A DNA stretch of 64,000 nucleotides. Source: Chitinimonas koreensis (lineage in GTDB: Bacteria; Pseudomonadota; Gammaproteobacteria; Burkholderiales; Chitinimonadaceae). A program made the translations under genes and the position numbers. Below the pieces are notes generated by a model, which was given only the letters and a program-made list of their open reading frames with translations, made no database searches and had not been told where the DNA came from. Of the stretch, positions 18,590-26,312 are shown one piece after another; position 1 is the first letter of the stretch; each line of letters starts with the position of its first letter. The stretch covers positions 955,001 through 1,019,000 of the forward strand of contig NZ_CP060704.1 in assembly GCF_014353015.1 (NCBI RefSeq). The letters run 5' to 3'.

Positions 18590-18853
18590 ATGGCAAACAG
18601 CGCACAAGCCCGCAAGCGTGCCCGTCAGGCCGCCAAGGCGCGCCTTCACAACCAGAGCCAGCGCTCGGAATTCCGCACCGCCGTCAAGAAGGTGCTGAAG
18701 GCCATCGAAGCCGGCGACAAGGCCGCAGCGGCCGAAACCTTCAAGACCTCGGTCAGCACCATCGACCGCATGGCCGACAAGGGCGCGTACCACAAGAACA
18801 AGGCCGCTCGCCACAAGAGCCGCCTGGCTGCCGCCATCAAGGCGATGGCCTAA
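18590..18853 (+). CDS. rpsT: 30S ribosomal protein S20
   Basis: 87 aa, basic, with the family start MANSAQARKRARQAAKARLHNQSQRSEFRTAVKKV and the end NKAARHKSRLAAAIKAMA. Primary 16S rRNA binder in the 30S body. AAGGAG lies nine bases before the ATG. It has its own promoter and terminator and diverges from murJ. Confidence 0.98.
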   Translation: MANSAQARKRARQAAKARLHNQSQRSEFRTAVKKVLKAIEAGDKAAAAETFKTSVSTIDRMADKGAYHKNKAARHKSRLAAAIKAMA

Positions 18854-18910
18854 GCAGCACGCAGTACACGCGACGCGCGGTTTCGCTGGCCAGCACCGCG
18901 CGCAGCAGCG

Positions 18911-18938
18911 AAAGCCCACTCGGACGAGTGGGCTTTTT
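18911..18938 (+). terminator. rpsT terminator
   Basis: Stem of 12 bp (18911-18922 with 18925-18936, core AAGCCCACTCG), then T residues. Confidence 0.88.
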
Positions 18939-18958
18939 GTTTTGGCGCGCGCGATCGC

Positions 18959-19726
18959 TCAGTGCGCCTCGTTCGATGCGCCGCGCAGGTCGGGCGCCCG
19001 GCGCAGCGCCGCGAAGGCGGCCGGCTCCCACGAGCGCAGCGCGATCAGGAGGCTGGTGCCGTGGCGCGATTCGGCCGGCGCGGCCAGGCCGTCGGCGTGC
19101 AGCTCGGCGAATTCCTGCAGGACGCGCAGCAGCCGCTGCTGCAGCCGCGCGGTGGCGGCCGGGTCCAGCATCGCGTGCTGGAAGCGCAGCAGCTCGCCGC
19201 CGCCGGCGAACGGCGCGTCGAGGAAATCGGTCTGCACCCGTTCGCGGAAGAAGCGGTGGATCGGGCCGTCGGGCCGCCATGAAAAATCGCGTGCCACCCG
19301 CAGCCGCACGCGGTTCTCCGGCAACAGCCGGATCAGCCCGAGCCGGTCGAGTTGCAGTAACCCCTGTACGCATTCGGCCTCGCCGAGCCGGTAGGTGGCG
19401 ACGATCTGCGCCAGCGTCCAGTGGTTGAGCACGCAGACCGCGATCAGCAGCCGCTTCGGCTCGCGCACCAGCTCGCGTTCCTGAGCCTCGCTGAGTTGGC
19501 TCAGCCGCGCCGCGTCCTCGCCCGCTTCGCGTACCAGCTCGGCCAGGTCGGTGTCGATCAACGCGCAGATCGCGTCCAGCGTGCGCAGGGTGAAGCGCTG
19601 CTGCGAGAACTGGCGCTTCACGCTGGCCTCGCTGAGGCCGAGGTGGGTCGCGACCTGGGCGTAGGTGACGCCGCGCGATTTGAGCAGGCGCTTGAGCGCG
19701 CTGACCAGCTGGGAAGTCTGGGACAT
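18959..19726 (-). CDS. XRE-family transcriptional regulator
   Basis: 255-aa DNA-binding protein. The N-terminus has a Cro/CI helix-turn-helix (SALKRLLKSRGVTYAQVATHLGLSEASVKRQFSQQRFTLRTLDAICALI, about residues 9-57). The rest (60-255) is a helical C-terminal domain I cannot name, perhaps for dimerisation or ligand sensing. I take the ATG at 19726; 20 residues upstream in frame do not look coding. A perfect dyad sits 9-27 bp before this ATG, a natural autoregulatory operator. Divergent from a ceramidase-like gene 119 bp away, which may be its target. Confidence 0.85.
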   Translation of the reverse strand: MSQTSQLVSALKRLLKSRGVTYAQVATHLGLSEASVKRQFSQQRFTLRTLDAICALIDTDLAELVREAGEDAARLSQLSEAQERELVREPKRLLIAVCVLNHWTLAQIVATYRLGEAECVQGLLQLDRLGLIRLLPENRVRLRVARDFSWRPDGPIHRFFRERVQTDFLDAPFAGGGELLRFQHAMLDPAATARLQQRLLRVLQEFAELHADGLAAPAESRHGTSLLIALRSWEPAAFAALRRAPDLRGASNEAH

Positions 19727-19734
19727 GGTGGCTG

Positions 19735-19753
19735 GGTATCGTTTTTCGATACC
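19735..19753. promoter_or_regulatory. Candidate operator of the XRE regulator
   Basis: Perfect dyad GGTATCG-TTTTT-CGATACC in the 119-bp divergent gap between the XRE regulator and the CREST hydrolase. The half-site length and 19-bp size suit a Cro/CI dimer. Confidence 0.55.
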
Positions 19754-19845
19754 TTGCAGGCTATGGCGTAAGACGGTGCACGGCAAGCTTCCGGCGGCAG
19801 CCGGCGGCCGCTACGGTGCGGCATCTCGTCGACCCGGAGTGTCCG

Positions 19846-20654
19846 ATGTCCGCCCTGCGCCTGTCTTTCCGTCCGCTCGTCTTTGCCACTGCCGTCATGG
19901 CGGCGATCGCCCTGCTCATGCTGCTGCACGGGCCGATCGTCCAGCTGGCCGACTATCACCATTTCGCCGACCGGCGCAGCGGGCTGGGCCTGCCGAACGC
20001 GGCCGACGTGCTGTCCAACCTGGCTTTCCTGCTGGTCGGCGCTGCCGGCCTGGCCTTCGTCCGGCGCTGGCGCCGCCATCCCGGCCTGCGCGCCGGCCGC
20101 GCGGGCTGGCTGCTGTTCTTCGGGGGATTGGTGCTGACCGCTTTCGGCTCGAGCTACTACCATCTGGCGCCCGACGATGCCCGGCTGGTATGGGATCGTC
20201 TGCCGATCGCGCTGACCTGCGCCGGCCTGCTGGCGGCAGTCGGCTGCGAGACCCTCGGCTGCGGCCGCCGCACGGTGGCGGCACTGGCGCTGCTTGCGGC
20301 GGCCAGCGTCGGCTGGTGGTACTGGAGCGCGCCGCTGGGCGGCGGCGACCTGCGGCCCTACCTGCTGCTGCAGATCGCGACGCTGGTGTGGGTACCCGCC
20401 TTGCAGCAGGCCGCGGCCGCGCCGCGCTACGAGCGGCGTGCGGTCTGGCTGGCGGTGGGGCTTACGTCTTGGCCAAGCTGTGCGAACTGACGGACCACGC
20501 GCTGTTCGACCTGCTCGGCCTGTGCAGCGGCCATACGCTCAAGCATCTGCTGGCCGGCATGGCGGCCGCGGCGGTGCTGGCGCTGCTGTGCCATCGCGTG
20601 GCGCCGGACTGGCAGGCACGGCGGGCGGTACGGCGCGCGCTGCATGGCGCCTGA
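19846..20654 (+). CDS. Ceramidase-like CREST-superfamily membrane hydrolase, frameshifted as sequenced
   Basis: Integral membrane protein (269 aa once one base is restored) of the alkaline ceramidase/CREST group, metal-dependent hydrolases of amide bonds in lipids. After the N-terminal segment comes FADRRSGLGLPNAADVLSNLAFLLVG, typical of bacterial ceramidase-like proteins. The metal-site residues are all present: S-x3-H (S102, H106), D117 and H-x3-H (H230, H234 in HTLKH). The frame breaks near 20461 in a G run (VWLAVG, then AYVLAKLCEL in the next frame); five G instead of four restores it. ATG chosen with CGGAG ten bases before it. It diverges from the XRE regulator. The substrate is unknown. 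Confidence 0.78.
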
Positions 20655-20708
20655 CTGCTTCGGCGAGGATTGCTCAGGAGGAGGGAAAGGCGGCGCGCCC
20701 CGGCCGGG

Positions 20709-21044
20709 CTAGACGGCCCGCATCAGCTTCAGATAGTCGGTGCGGCCCAGCTCGCGGCGGCGCGAATCGTCGGTGTCCTCGCGGCTGGCATCGACCACCA
20801 CCTTCACGTAGCGGCCGATCCGCTGCCAGATCGCCACCGACAGGCTCTCGGCGAAGGCCGCCAGGTCGTCGCCTTCGGGCAGCGGCGCTTCCATCACCGC
20901 CTCGAACAGCCAGGCGCCGCGCAGTTCGCGCCGGTTCACCCAGGCCGGCGCCACCCAGGCCTCGCGCACGGCGGCCTGCACCCGCAGGGGCTCGCTCGAG
21001 CCGAGCGGATAGACCGACAGATGGACGTGGTAACAGTGCGACAT
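20709..21044 (-). CDS. Conserved-looking hypothetical protein
   Basis: 111 aa, not recognised. MSHCYHVHLSVYPLGSSEPLRVQAAVREAWVAP starts a compact soluble protein with no signal or membrane segment. GGGAG precedes the chosen ATG; a longer in-frame start adds Arg-rich sequence without support. It is convergent with the CREST hydrolase gene and divergent from the response regulator. Confidence 0.65.
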   Translation of the reverse strand: MSHCYHVHLSVYPLGSSEPLRVQAAVREAWVAPAWVNRRELRGAWLFEAVMEAPLPEGDDLAAFAESLSVAIWQRIGRYVKVVVDASREDTDDSRRRELGRTDYLKLMRAV

Positions 21045-21213
21045 GGCCGCTCCCGCGCAAGGTAGTGGAGGTCTGTGCCGGTCGGCGCCCGATCCCCTGA
21101 TGCGCCCTTGCTTCACCCTAGCCAAGTTTTAACAAAACCGATGCTGCGTCGCAACGGAGCGCATTGGCATAACGCTATGCTAGATTGTCGCGTCTTCCCG
21201 AGGCCGTACCGTT

Positions 21214-22296
21214 ATGAATCAGACCGAACTCGCCACCGAACGTCCCCGCATCCTGGTCGTCGACGACTCCCGCATCGTGCGGGCGACCGTGAAGAAGCAT
21301 CTCGCCGCCGGTTTCGACGTGGTCGAGGAGGTCGATGGCGAAGCGGGCTGGGCCAAGTTGAGCGAGGACGACAGCATCCAGGTGCTGATGAGCGATCTGA
21401 GCATGCCGCGGCTCGACGGCTTCGGCCTGTTGTCGCGGGTGCGCAAGTCGGCCGATCCGCGCATCCGCCAGACGCCGGTCATCATCATCTCGGGCGAGGA
21501 AGACCCCGACACCAAGCAGCAGGCGGTCGAGCGCGGCGCCAACGATTTCGTCACCAAGTCGACCGACCGCGCCGAGATGGTGGCGCGCGTGTCGGCCGCG
21601 GTGAAGCTGGCCAAGACCGCGCGCGAACTGCGCAGCGCCGAGGCGCACCAGGCCAAGACCACGACGACCGACGTGCAGACCGGCGCGGCCACCGAGCACA
21701 TGCTGCACATCGAGGGCCACAAGGCGCTGGCGCACGCGGCGCGCTACCACGGCGAGGCCACGCTGCTGCTGTTCGAGATCGACGATTTCGACAGCCTGCG
21801 CGCCGACATCGGCGAGGCGGTGGCCAACCGGTTGATCGGCCTGGTGGTGCAGATGGTCAGCGGCCGGCTGCGCAAGGAGGAGACACTGGCGCGCCTGGGC
21901 GAGCAGCGCTTCGGCGTGGTGCTGTACGCCGACGCCGGCGGCAGTCGCGTCTATGCCGAGCGGCTGCGCGAAACCATCGCCGCCGCCAAGGTCAACTACG
22001 GCGGCAAGACGCTGCGCATCACCGCCAGCGTGGCGATCGCCAGCGCGGTGCTGGATCAGACCACCGGCTTCGACGCGCTGCTGGCGCTGGCCCAGTCGCG
22101 GCTGGAGACCGCCCGCGCGCAGGGCGGCGACCGGGTCGAAAGCCCGCCGGCGCCGGAACGCGCCGCTCCGGCCGCCATCGATGTCGAGACCGCGCTGGCC
22201 TGGCTGGCCGAAGGCCGCACGGCCGAGCTCAAGCCGCACCTGCCGGCCCTGCTCGAACGCCTGAAGCCGCTGCTGGCGCTGGCGCAGCAGGCCTGA
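21214..22296 (+). CDS. Response regulator with receiver domain and degenerate GGDEF domain
   Basis: 360 aa. The receiver domain (about residues 10-130) has the acidic pocket D17-D18, phospho-acceptor D61 (LMSDLSMPRLDG), S93 and K114, so it should be phosphorylated. The second domain (about 150-295) keeps the GGDEF fold (LLFEIDDFDSLRADIGEAVANRL) but the active site reads RLGEQRF (227-233) instead of RxGGDEF, so it should not make c-di-GMP. A C-terminal Ala/Leu-rich helix follows. No kinase gene is adjacent. Likely a signalling scaffold or c-di-GMP/GTP sensor (inference). Confidence 0.85.
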   Translation: MNQTELATERPRILVVDDSRIVRATVKKHLAAGFDVVEEVDGEAGWAKLSEDDSIQVLMSDLSMPRLDGFGLLSRVRKSADPRIRQTPVIIISGEEDPDTKQQAVERGANDFVTKSTDRAEMVARVSAAVKLAKTARELRSAEAHQAKTTTTDVQTGAATEHMLHIEGHKALAHAARYHGEATLLLFEIDDFDSLRADIGEAVANRLIGLVVQMVSGRLRKEETLARLGEQRFGVVLYADAGGSRVYAERLRETIAAAKVNYGGKTLRITASVAIASAVLDQTTGFDALLALAQSRLETARAQGGDRVESPPAPERAAPAAIDVETALAWLAEGRTAELKPHLPALLERLKPLLALAQQA

Positions 22297-22393
22297 TCCG
22301 CGGCATTTGAAATCAGCCGGGCGGCGTCCTATCGTGGTTTTGTGCGTGCAGGTGCGCGCACGAAACCTACTCAATACATCCCAGGAGGTCACC

Positions 22394-22705
22394 ATGAAGT
22401 CCCTGTTCGCATTGCTGTTCGCGCTCGCGCCATTTTTTTGCCTGGCTGCTGTTAACGTTAACACTGCAACCCAGGCCGAACTCGAGGCGCTCAAGGGCAT
22501 CGGCCCGGCCAAGGCGAAGGCGATCGTCGATTACCGCAGCAAGAACGGCGCGTTCAAGTCGATCGACGAGCTCGAGAAGGTCGGCGGCATCGGCAAGAAC
22601 ATGCTCGACAAGCTGCGCGGCGAACTGAGCGTATCGGGCGCCAGCAAGCCGGCCGCGCCTGCAGCGCCGGCGCAGGCCAAGCCCGCTGCCAAGCCGGCGA
22701 AGTAG
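22394..22705 (+). CDS. comEA: ComEA-like helix-hairpin-helix protein
   Basis: 103 aa: signal peptide (MKSLFALLFALAPFFCLAA, about 19 residues), then NVNTATQAELEALKGIGPAKAKAIVDYRSKNGAFKSIDELEKVGGIGKNMLDKLRGEL, the double helix-hairpin-helix of ComEA, and an Ala/Pro/Lys-rich tail of about 25 residues. Such periplasmic proteins bind incoming double-stranded DNA in natural transformation. Strong SD (AGGAGG) before the ATG. Closed by a terminator. Confidence 0.9.
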   Translation: MKSLFALLFALAPFFCLAAVNVNTATQAELEALKGIGPAKAKAIVDYRSKNGAFKSIDELEKVGGIGKNMLDKLRGELSVSGASKPAAPAAPAQAKPAAKPAK

Positions 22706-22723
22706 CCGCAGCCGGCCGACGTG

Positions 22724-22750
22724 GAAACGCCCCGCGTGCGGGGCGTTTTC
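22724..22750 (+). terminator. comEA terminator
   Basis: Stem AACGCCCCGC/GCGGGGCGTT with a GT loop, followed by TTC. Confidence 0.82.
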
Positions 22751-22776
22751 GTCGGGGTGCGCCGTCGAGCGCATCG

Positions 22777-22846
22777 GTAGGTCGAACTTCAGTCCGGCTG
22801 GGCCAGCAATCGAAGTCGCGGTCGGACTGAAGCCCGGCCTGCGACC
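22777..22846. repeat. REP-like palindrome pair, variant with core CTTCAGTCCG
   Basis: Inverted arms GTAGGTCGAACTTCAGTCCG (22777-22796) and the complement of GCAGGCCGGGCTTCAGTCCG (22823-22842) differ by transitions only. The layout matches the two copies at 6.6 and 27.8 kb, but the core is different (TCAGTCCG against TCAGCCGCG). It lies between the convergent comEA and tsaD genes. Confidence 0.75.
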
Positions 22847-22877
22847 GACGGCGATGGCCGGGTCGGCCCGGCGCGGC

Positions 22878-23891
22878 TCAGGCCGCAGGCAACCCGGCCA
22901 GGTCCCAGCGAGGCCGGACCGCGAACGGCCCGGCCTCGCGCGCATGGCGCAGCCGCTGCGCGCCGGCGTAGGCGATCATCGCGCCGTTGTCGGTGCACAG
23001 CTCCAGCGGCGGGTAGAACACCTGGAAGCGGCGCTTGGCCGCCATCGCGTCGAGCGCAGCGCGCAACTGGCGGTTGGCGCCGACGCCGCCGGCCACCACC
23101 AGCTGCTTGAGGCCGGTCTGTTTGATCGCGCCCCAGCACTTGGCGCCGAGCACCTCGACCATGGCGGCCTGGAAGGCGGCGCAGATGTCGGCGCGGGTGG
23201 CGTCGTCGAGCTCGGCCTGCTTCTTCACCAGCGTCAGCACCGCGGTCTTGAGGCCGGCGAAGCTGAAGTCGAGGTCGCCCGAATGCAGCATCGGCCGCGG
23301 CAGGCTGAAGCGCGCGGCGTCGCCCTGGTCGGCCAGCCTGGACAGCGCCGGCCCGCCCGGGTAGCCGAGGCCGAGCAGCTTGGCGGTCTTGTCGAAGGCC
23401 TCGCCGGCGGCGTCGTCGAGCGTCTCGCCGAGCAGCTGGTAGTCGCCCACGCCGCGCACCGCCATCAGTTGGGTGTGGCCGCCCGACACCAGCAGGGCGA
23501 CGAAGGGAAAGGCAGGGGCCGGCTTGGCCAGCAGCGGCGACAGCAGGTGGCCCTCGAGGTGGTGCACGCCGATCACCGGCTTGCCGAGCGCCACGCCGAG
23601 GCCGTTGGCCACCGCAGCGGCGGTCAGCAGCGCGCCGGCCAGGCCCGGGCCCTCGGTGAAGGCGATCGCGTCGAGATCCTGCAGCGTGCGGCCGGCGTCG
23701 GCCAGGCAGGCCGAGGTCAGCGGCAGCACCCGGCGGATATGGTCGCGCGAGGCCAGCTCGGGCACCACGCCGCCGTACTCGGCATGCATCGCCATCTGGG
23801 TGTGGATGCGATGGGCGAGCAGGCCGGCGTCGGTGTCGTACAGCGCGACGCCGGTTTCGTCGCAGGAGGATTCGAGGCCGAGGACGAGCAT
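22878..23891 (-). CDS. tsaD: tRNA N6-adenosine threonylcarbamoyltransferase
   Basis: Transfers threonylcarbamoyl from TC-AMP to A37 of ANN-decoding tRNAs, with TsaB and TsaE. It has 337 aa, exactly the E. coli length. It begins MLVLGLESSCDETGVALYD; the metal-binding HHLEGHLLSP, SGGHTQL and GGVGANRQLR ASKHA/ATP-binding motifs are present. Read in one unit with rlmI, whose stop is 5 bp upstream of this ATG. Confidence 0.97.
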   Translation of the reverse strand: MLVLGLESSCDETGVALYDTDAGLLAHRIHTQMAMHAEYGGVVPELASRDHIRRVLPLTSACLADAGRTLQDLDAIAFTEGPGLAGALLTAAAVANGLGVALGKPVIGVHHLEGHLLSPLLAKPAPAFPFVALLVSGGHTQLMAVRGVGDYQLLGETLDDAAGEAFDKTAKLLGLGYPGGPALSRLADQGDAARFSLPRPMLHSGDLDFSFAGLKTAVLTLVKKQAELDDATRADICAAFQAAMVEVLGAKCWGAIKQTGLKQLVVAGGVGANRQLRAALDAMAAKRRFQVFYPPLELCTDNGAMIAYAGAQRLRHAREAGPFAVRPRWDLAGLPAA

Positions 23892-23896
23892 GGCGA

Positions 23897-25078
23897 TCAG
23901 GCCACCTTGCGCAGCAGCAGGCCCTTGAGGTAGTCGCCTTCGGGGAAGTTGAGCGAGACCGGGTGGTCGACGTCGGCGCTGAAGCGCTCGACGATCTGCG
24001 CCTCGGCATGGGCGTCCCAGGCGCTGCCGGCCAGGATCTTCTGGAACAGGTCGGCGCTCATGCCGCCCGAGCAGGTGAAGGTGGCCAGCAGGCCGCCCGG
24101 CTTGAGCAGGCGCAGCGCCCACAGGTTGATGTCCTTGTAGGCGCGCGCGGCGCGCTCGACGTGCTGGGCGGTCGGCGCGAACTTGGGCGGATCGAGCACG
24201 ATCAGGTCGAACTGGCGGCCCATGTCGCGCAGCTTGCGCAGGTACTGGAACACGTCGGCCTCGACCCATTCGGCGCGTTCGCCGTCGACTTCGTTCAGCG
24301 CGGCGTTGACGCGCGCGGCGGCCAGCGCCTCGGCCGAGCTGTCGACCGACACCACCGAGCGGGCGCCGCCGCGCAGCGCGGCCAGCGAGAAGCCGCCGGT
24401 GTAGCAGAAGCAGTTGAGCACGTCAGCGCCGGTGGCCAGCTCGCCGATGCGGCGGCGGTTGGCGCGCTGGTCGAGGTAGAAGCCGGTCTTCTGGCCGGCC
24501 TCGATGTCGACCCGGTAGCGGATGCCGTATTCCTCGATGTCGACTTCCTCGGGCAGCTTGCCGGCGATCAGGCCGGCGCGCGGCGCCAGGCCTTCGAGCT
24601 CGCGCACGTCGGCGTCGGAGCGCTCGAACACCGCGGCGGCGCCGGTCAGGTCCATCAGTTCGTCGACGATCACCTCGCGCCAGGCCTCGGGGCCGGCCGA
24701 CAGGAACTGCGCCACGACCACGTCGCCGTAGCGGTCGACCACCAGGCCGGGCAGGCCGTCGGACTCGGCGTGCACGATGCGCGCCGCATTGCCGGCGAGG
24801 GCCAGCTGGCTGCGCGAGGCCAGCGCGCGCTGCAGGCGGCGGCGGAAGAAGGCGCGGTCGATCGCCTCGCCCTCGTCGAAGCCCCAGAAGCGGATGCGGA
24901 TCTGCGAGGCCGGGCTGTAGGCGGCCCAGCCCAGGAAGCGGCCGTCGTGCGCGACCACCCGCACGGTCGCGCCGGCCTCGGGCTCGCCGTCGACCTGGGC
25001 GATGCCGCCCGAGAACAGCCACGGATGGCGATGCAGCGCCGATTTCTCGCGGCCGGGTTTGAGCTGGACGGTATGCAT
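23897..25078 (-). CDS. rlmI: 23S rRNA (cytosine-C5)-methyltransferase RlmI-like
   Basis: SAM-dependent methyltransferase for C1962 of 23S rRNA. It has 393 aa (E. coli RlmI 396). The N-terminal PUA-like domain (HRHPWLFSGGIAQVDGEPEAGATV) is followed by a central domain and a Rossmann SAM domain (VLNCFCYTGGFSLAALRGGA, VVSVDSS). Also present are LIVLDPPKFA and the TFTCSGGMS segment with the conserved cysteine. SD GAGGAG lies before the ATG. The ATG overlaps the stop of a possible 17-codon upstream reading frame (TGATG). Confidence 0.92.
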   Translation of the reverse strand: MHTVQLKPGREKSALHRHPWLFSGGIAQVDGEPEAGATVRVVAHDGRFLGWAAYSPASQIRIRFWGFDEGEAIDRAFFRRRLQRALASRSQLALAGNAARIVHAESDGLPGLVVDRYGDVVVAQFLSAGPEAWREVIVDELMDLTGAAAVFERSDADVRELEGLAPRAGLIAGKLPEEVDIEEYGIRYRVDIEAGQKTGFYLDQRANRRRIGELATGADVLNCFCYTGGFSLAALRGGARSVVSVDSSAEALAAARVNAALNEVDGERAEWVEADVFQYLRKLRDMGRQFDLIVLDPPKFAPTAQHVERAARAYKDINLWALRLLKPGGLLATFTCSGGMSADLFQKILAGSAWDAHAEAQIVERFSADVDHPVSLNFPEGDYLKGLLLRKVA

Positions 25079-25131
25079 CAGGGACTCCTCGGCGTTTCAG
25101 CGCCGTGCTCCGGCGCTTTCAAATTGTTCAT
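25078..25131 (-). CDS. Possible 17-codon leader reading frame of rlmI
   Basis: MNNLKAPEHGAETPRSP, ending in TGATG so that its stop overlaps the rlmI start by one base, which would allow translational coupling. AAGGA lies about 12 bases before its ATG. Nothing is known of such a peptide; it may be chance. Confidence 0.3.
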   Translation of the reverse strand: MNNLKAPEHGAETPRSP

Positions 25132-25407
25132 CGTTCGTAAGTTTCCTTCGCAACGCTCAGGTAGCGGGTACCGAAATGACCGGATGGGTGAAAAACCCTG
25201 TACGAGCGCAGCGAGGCTCCCTCTGGACCACCCCACGAAGTCTTCGACTTCGCGGGGCCCCGGTGGCGGCGAGGGCGGGGGCGTAGGGAGTGGATCAGGG
25301 GAGCCGATGGTTGGGTGCTCACGGTCGATCAGCGCCCGGCTTTGCCGGGTGCCTGCTCTGCGGGTCGAGCCAAGACCTGAACCACGGCAGTTCATTTAGG
25401 CTCCGCC
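25079..25407. other. 329-bp intergenic region between barstar and rlmI
   Basis: No gene I can support apart from the possible rlmI leader frame. It contains several small hairpins (CGAAGTC/GACTTCG around 25231-25247, CCCGGC/GCCGGG around 25349-25363, AGCGCCG/CGGCGCT around 25099-25117). Its composition is more AT-rich and more irregular than the neighbouring genes. An in-frame reading of 64 codons at 25128-25322 (minus) is Arg/Pro/His-rich and looks like a translated intergenic repeat. Confidence 0.6.
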
Positions 25408-25680
25408 CTACCCGAAGCTGACATTCACATCGCTACGCTCGCTCGACACGCTGTTGAGCACGTCGGCGATGCGGACGAACCATTCGCCGAGCGCCACGCG
25501 CGAGAAGCCGGCGTCGTGCCAGACCAGTTCGAGCGGGCCGGCCACCTCGGTCGACAGCACGTCGTAGACCGCGTCGAGATTGTGGCCGAGCGCGTAATCG
25601 AGCTCGAGCTGGCCTTCGAGCTGCTGGTAGAAGTCCTCGACGCTGGCGACGTTGACGAATTCGATGCGGGTCATCGGCAT
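25408..25680 (-). CDS. Barstar-family ribonuclease inhibitor
   Basis: 90 aa, same size as Bacillus barstar (89-90). The inhibitory helix is conserved: NLDAVYD (residues 34-40) corresponds to NLDALWD, so both key Asp residues (barstar D35 and D39, here D36 and D40) are kept while the Trp is Tyr. PLELVWHDAG follows as in PLVLEW. It is cytoplasmic, with no signal. The start is the ATG at 25680 with AAGGAGG seven bases upstream, overlapping the RNase gene by 10 bp; the ATG at 25674 (ATGA overlap) is the alternative. It protects the cell from the RNase made by the preceding gene. Confidence 0.93.
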   Translation of the reverse strand: MPMTRIEFVNVASVEDFYQQLEGQLELDYALGHNLDAVYDVLSTEVAGPLELVWHDAGFSRVALGEWFVRIADVLNSVSSERSDVNVSFG

Positions 25681-26120
25681 GCGGGGGCCTCCTTGAAGCT
25701 TTCGTAGTGATCGACGGTGACGAAGCGGCGGCCGTCGCGGCGCGGTTCGAACACCAGCCGGTCGGCGCCGCGGCGGCCGCCGCGGTAGTCCAGATCGGCC
25801 TCGCGCCAGTCGCCGCGCGGCAGCCGGCCTTCGCGATTGCCGAAGCGGTCGCCGCCGATGCTGCGGCCGTGCAGGCCGGGCACCTGCCACAGCGGCCGGC
25901 CGGGCTGCCAGCCGGCCTCGCGCGCTTCGCGCTTGGTCAGGTAGCGCGGCGGCAGGCGGCCGTCGCGGTTCAGCGCCGACAGCGCCTCGGCCAGCTCGGC
26001 GGCGTCGATGTCGCGGCCGAATCCGGCTGCGACGGTGCGGCAGTCGGGCAGCGCGGCGGCCAGGGCCGGCAGGCCGGCCGACAGCGCAAGGACCGCGATC
26101 AGGCGGGAAAGGGCGCGCAT
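25671..26120 (-). CDS. Secreted barnase-type guanyl-preferring ribonuclease
   Basis: 149 aa: signal peptide (about residues 1-23), then a mature RNase of about 125 aa. LPPRYLTKREAREAGW, SIGGDRFGNREGRLP, WREADLDY and VTVDHYESF line up with barnase segments. The catalytic residues of barnase (E73, R87, H102) correspond to E97, R121 and H138. Cys27 and Cys148 flank the mature domain and could form a disulfide, as in Streptomyces RNase Sa. Followed by barstar in the same operon. It is exported, so it may act as a nutrient-scavenging or antagonistic nuclease; no CDI, Rhs or T6SS delivery domain is attached. Confidence 0.95.
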   Translation of the reverse strand: MRALSRLIAVLALSAGLPALAAALPDCRTVAAGFGRDIDAAELAEALSALNRDGRLPPRYLTKREAREAGWQPGRPLWQVPGLHGRSIGGDRFGNREGRLPRGDWREADLDYRGGRRGADRLVFEPRRDGRRFVTVDHYESFKEAPACR

Positions 26121-26312
26121 GGAACGCTCCGGGCGAGGCGAAACACGCGATTATCCGTCCCCGCTCCGGCCCGGTCAAAGTCGGTGCCGCGACGGCCGAT
26201 GCCGCGGTGGCGCCGCGGCGCAAGTCATGTCGAAACGCGGAAGCCGGCGCGTCGCGTGCCGCGCATCGCGCCGGGATGGAACCGATGCTGCCGGCTCCCT
26301 ATCATAGCCGGC

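Noticed and set aside
25128..25322. 64-codon frame on the minus strand between barstar and rlmI
   Set aside because: Arg/Pro/His/Ser composition, no SD; looks like a translated intergenic repeat.
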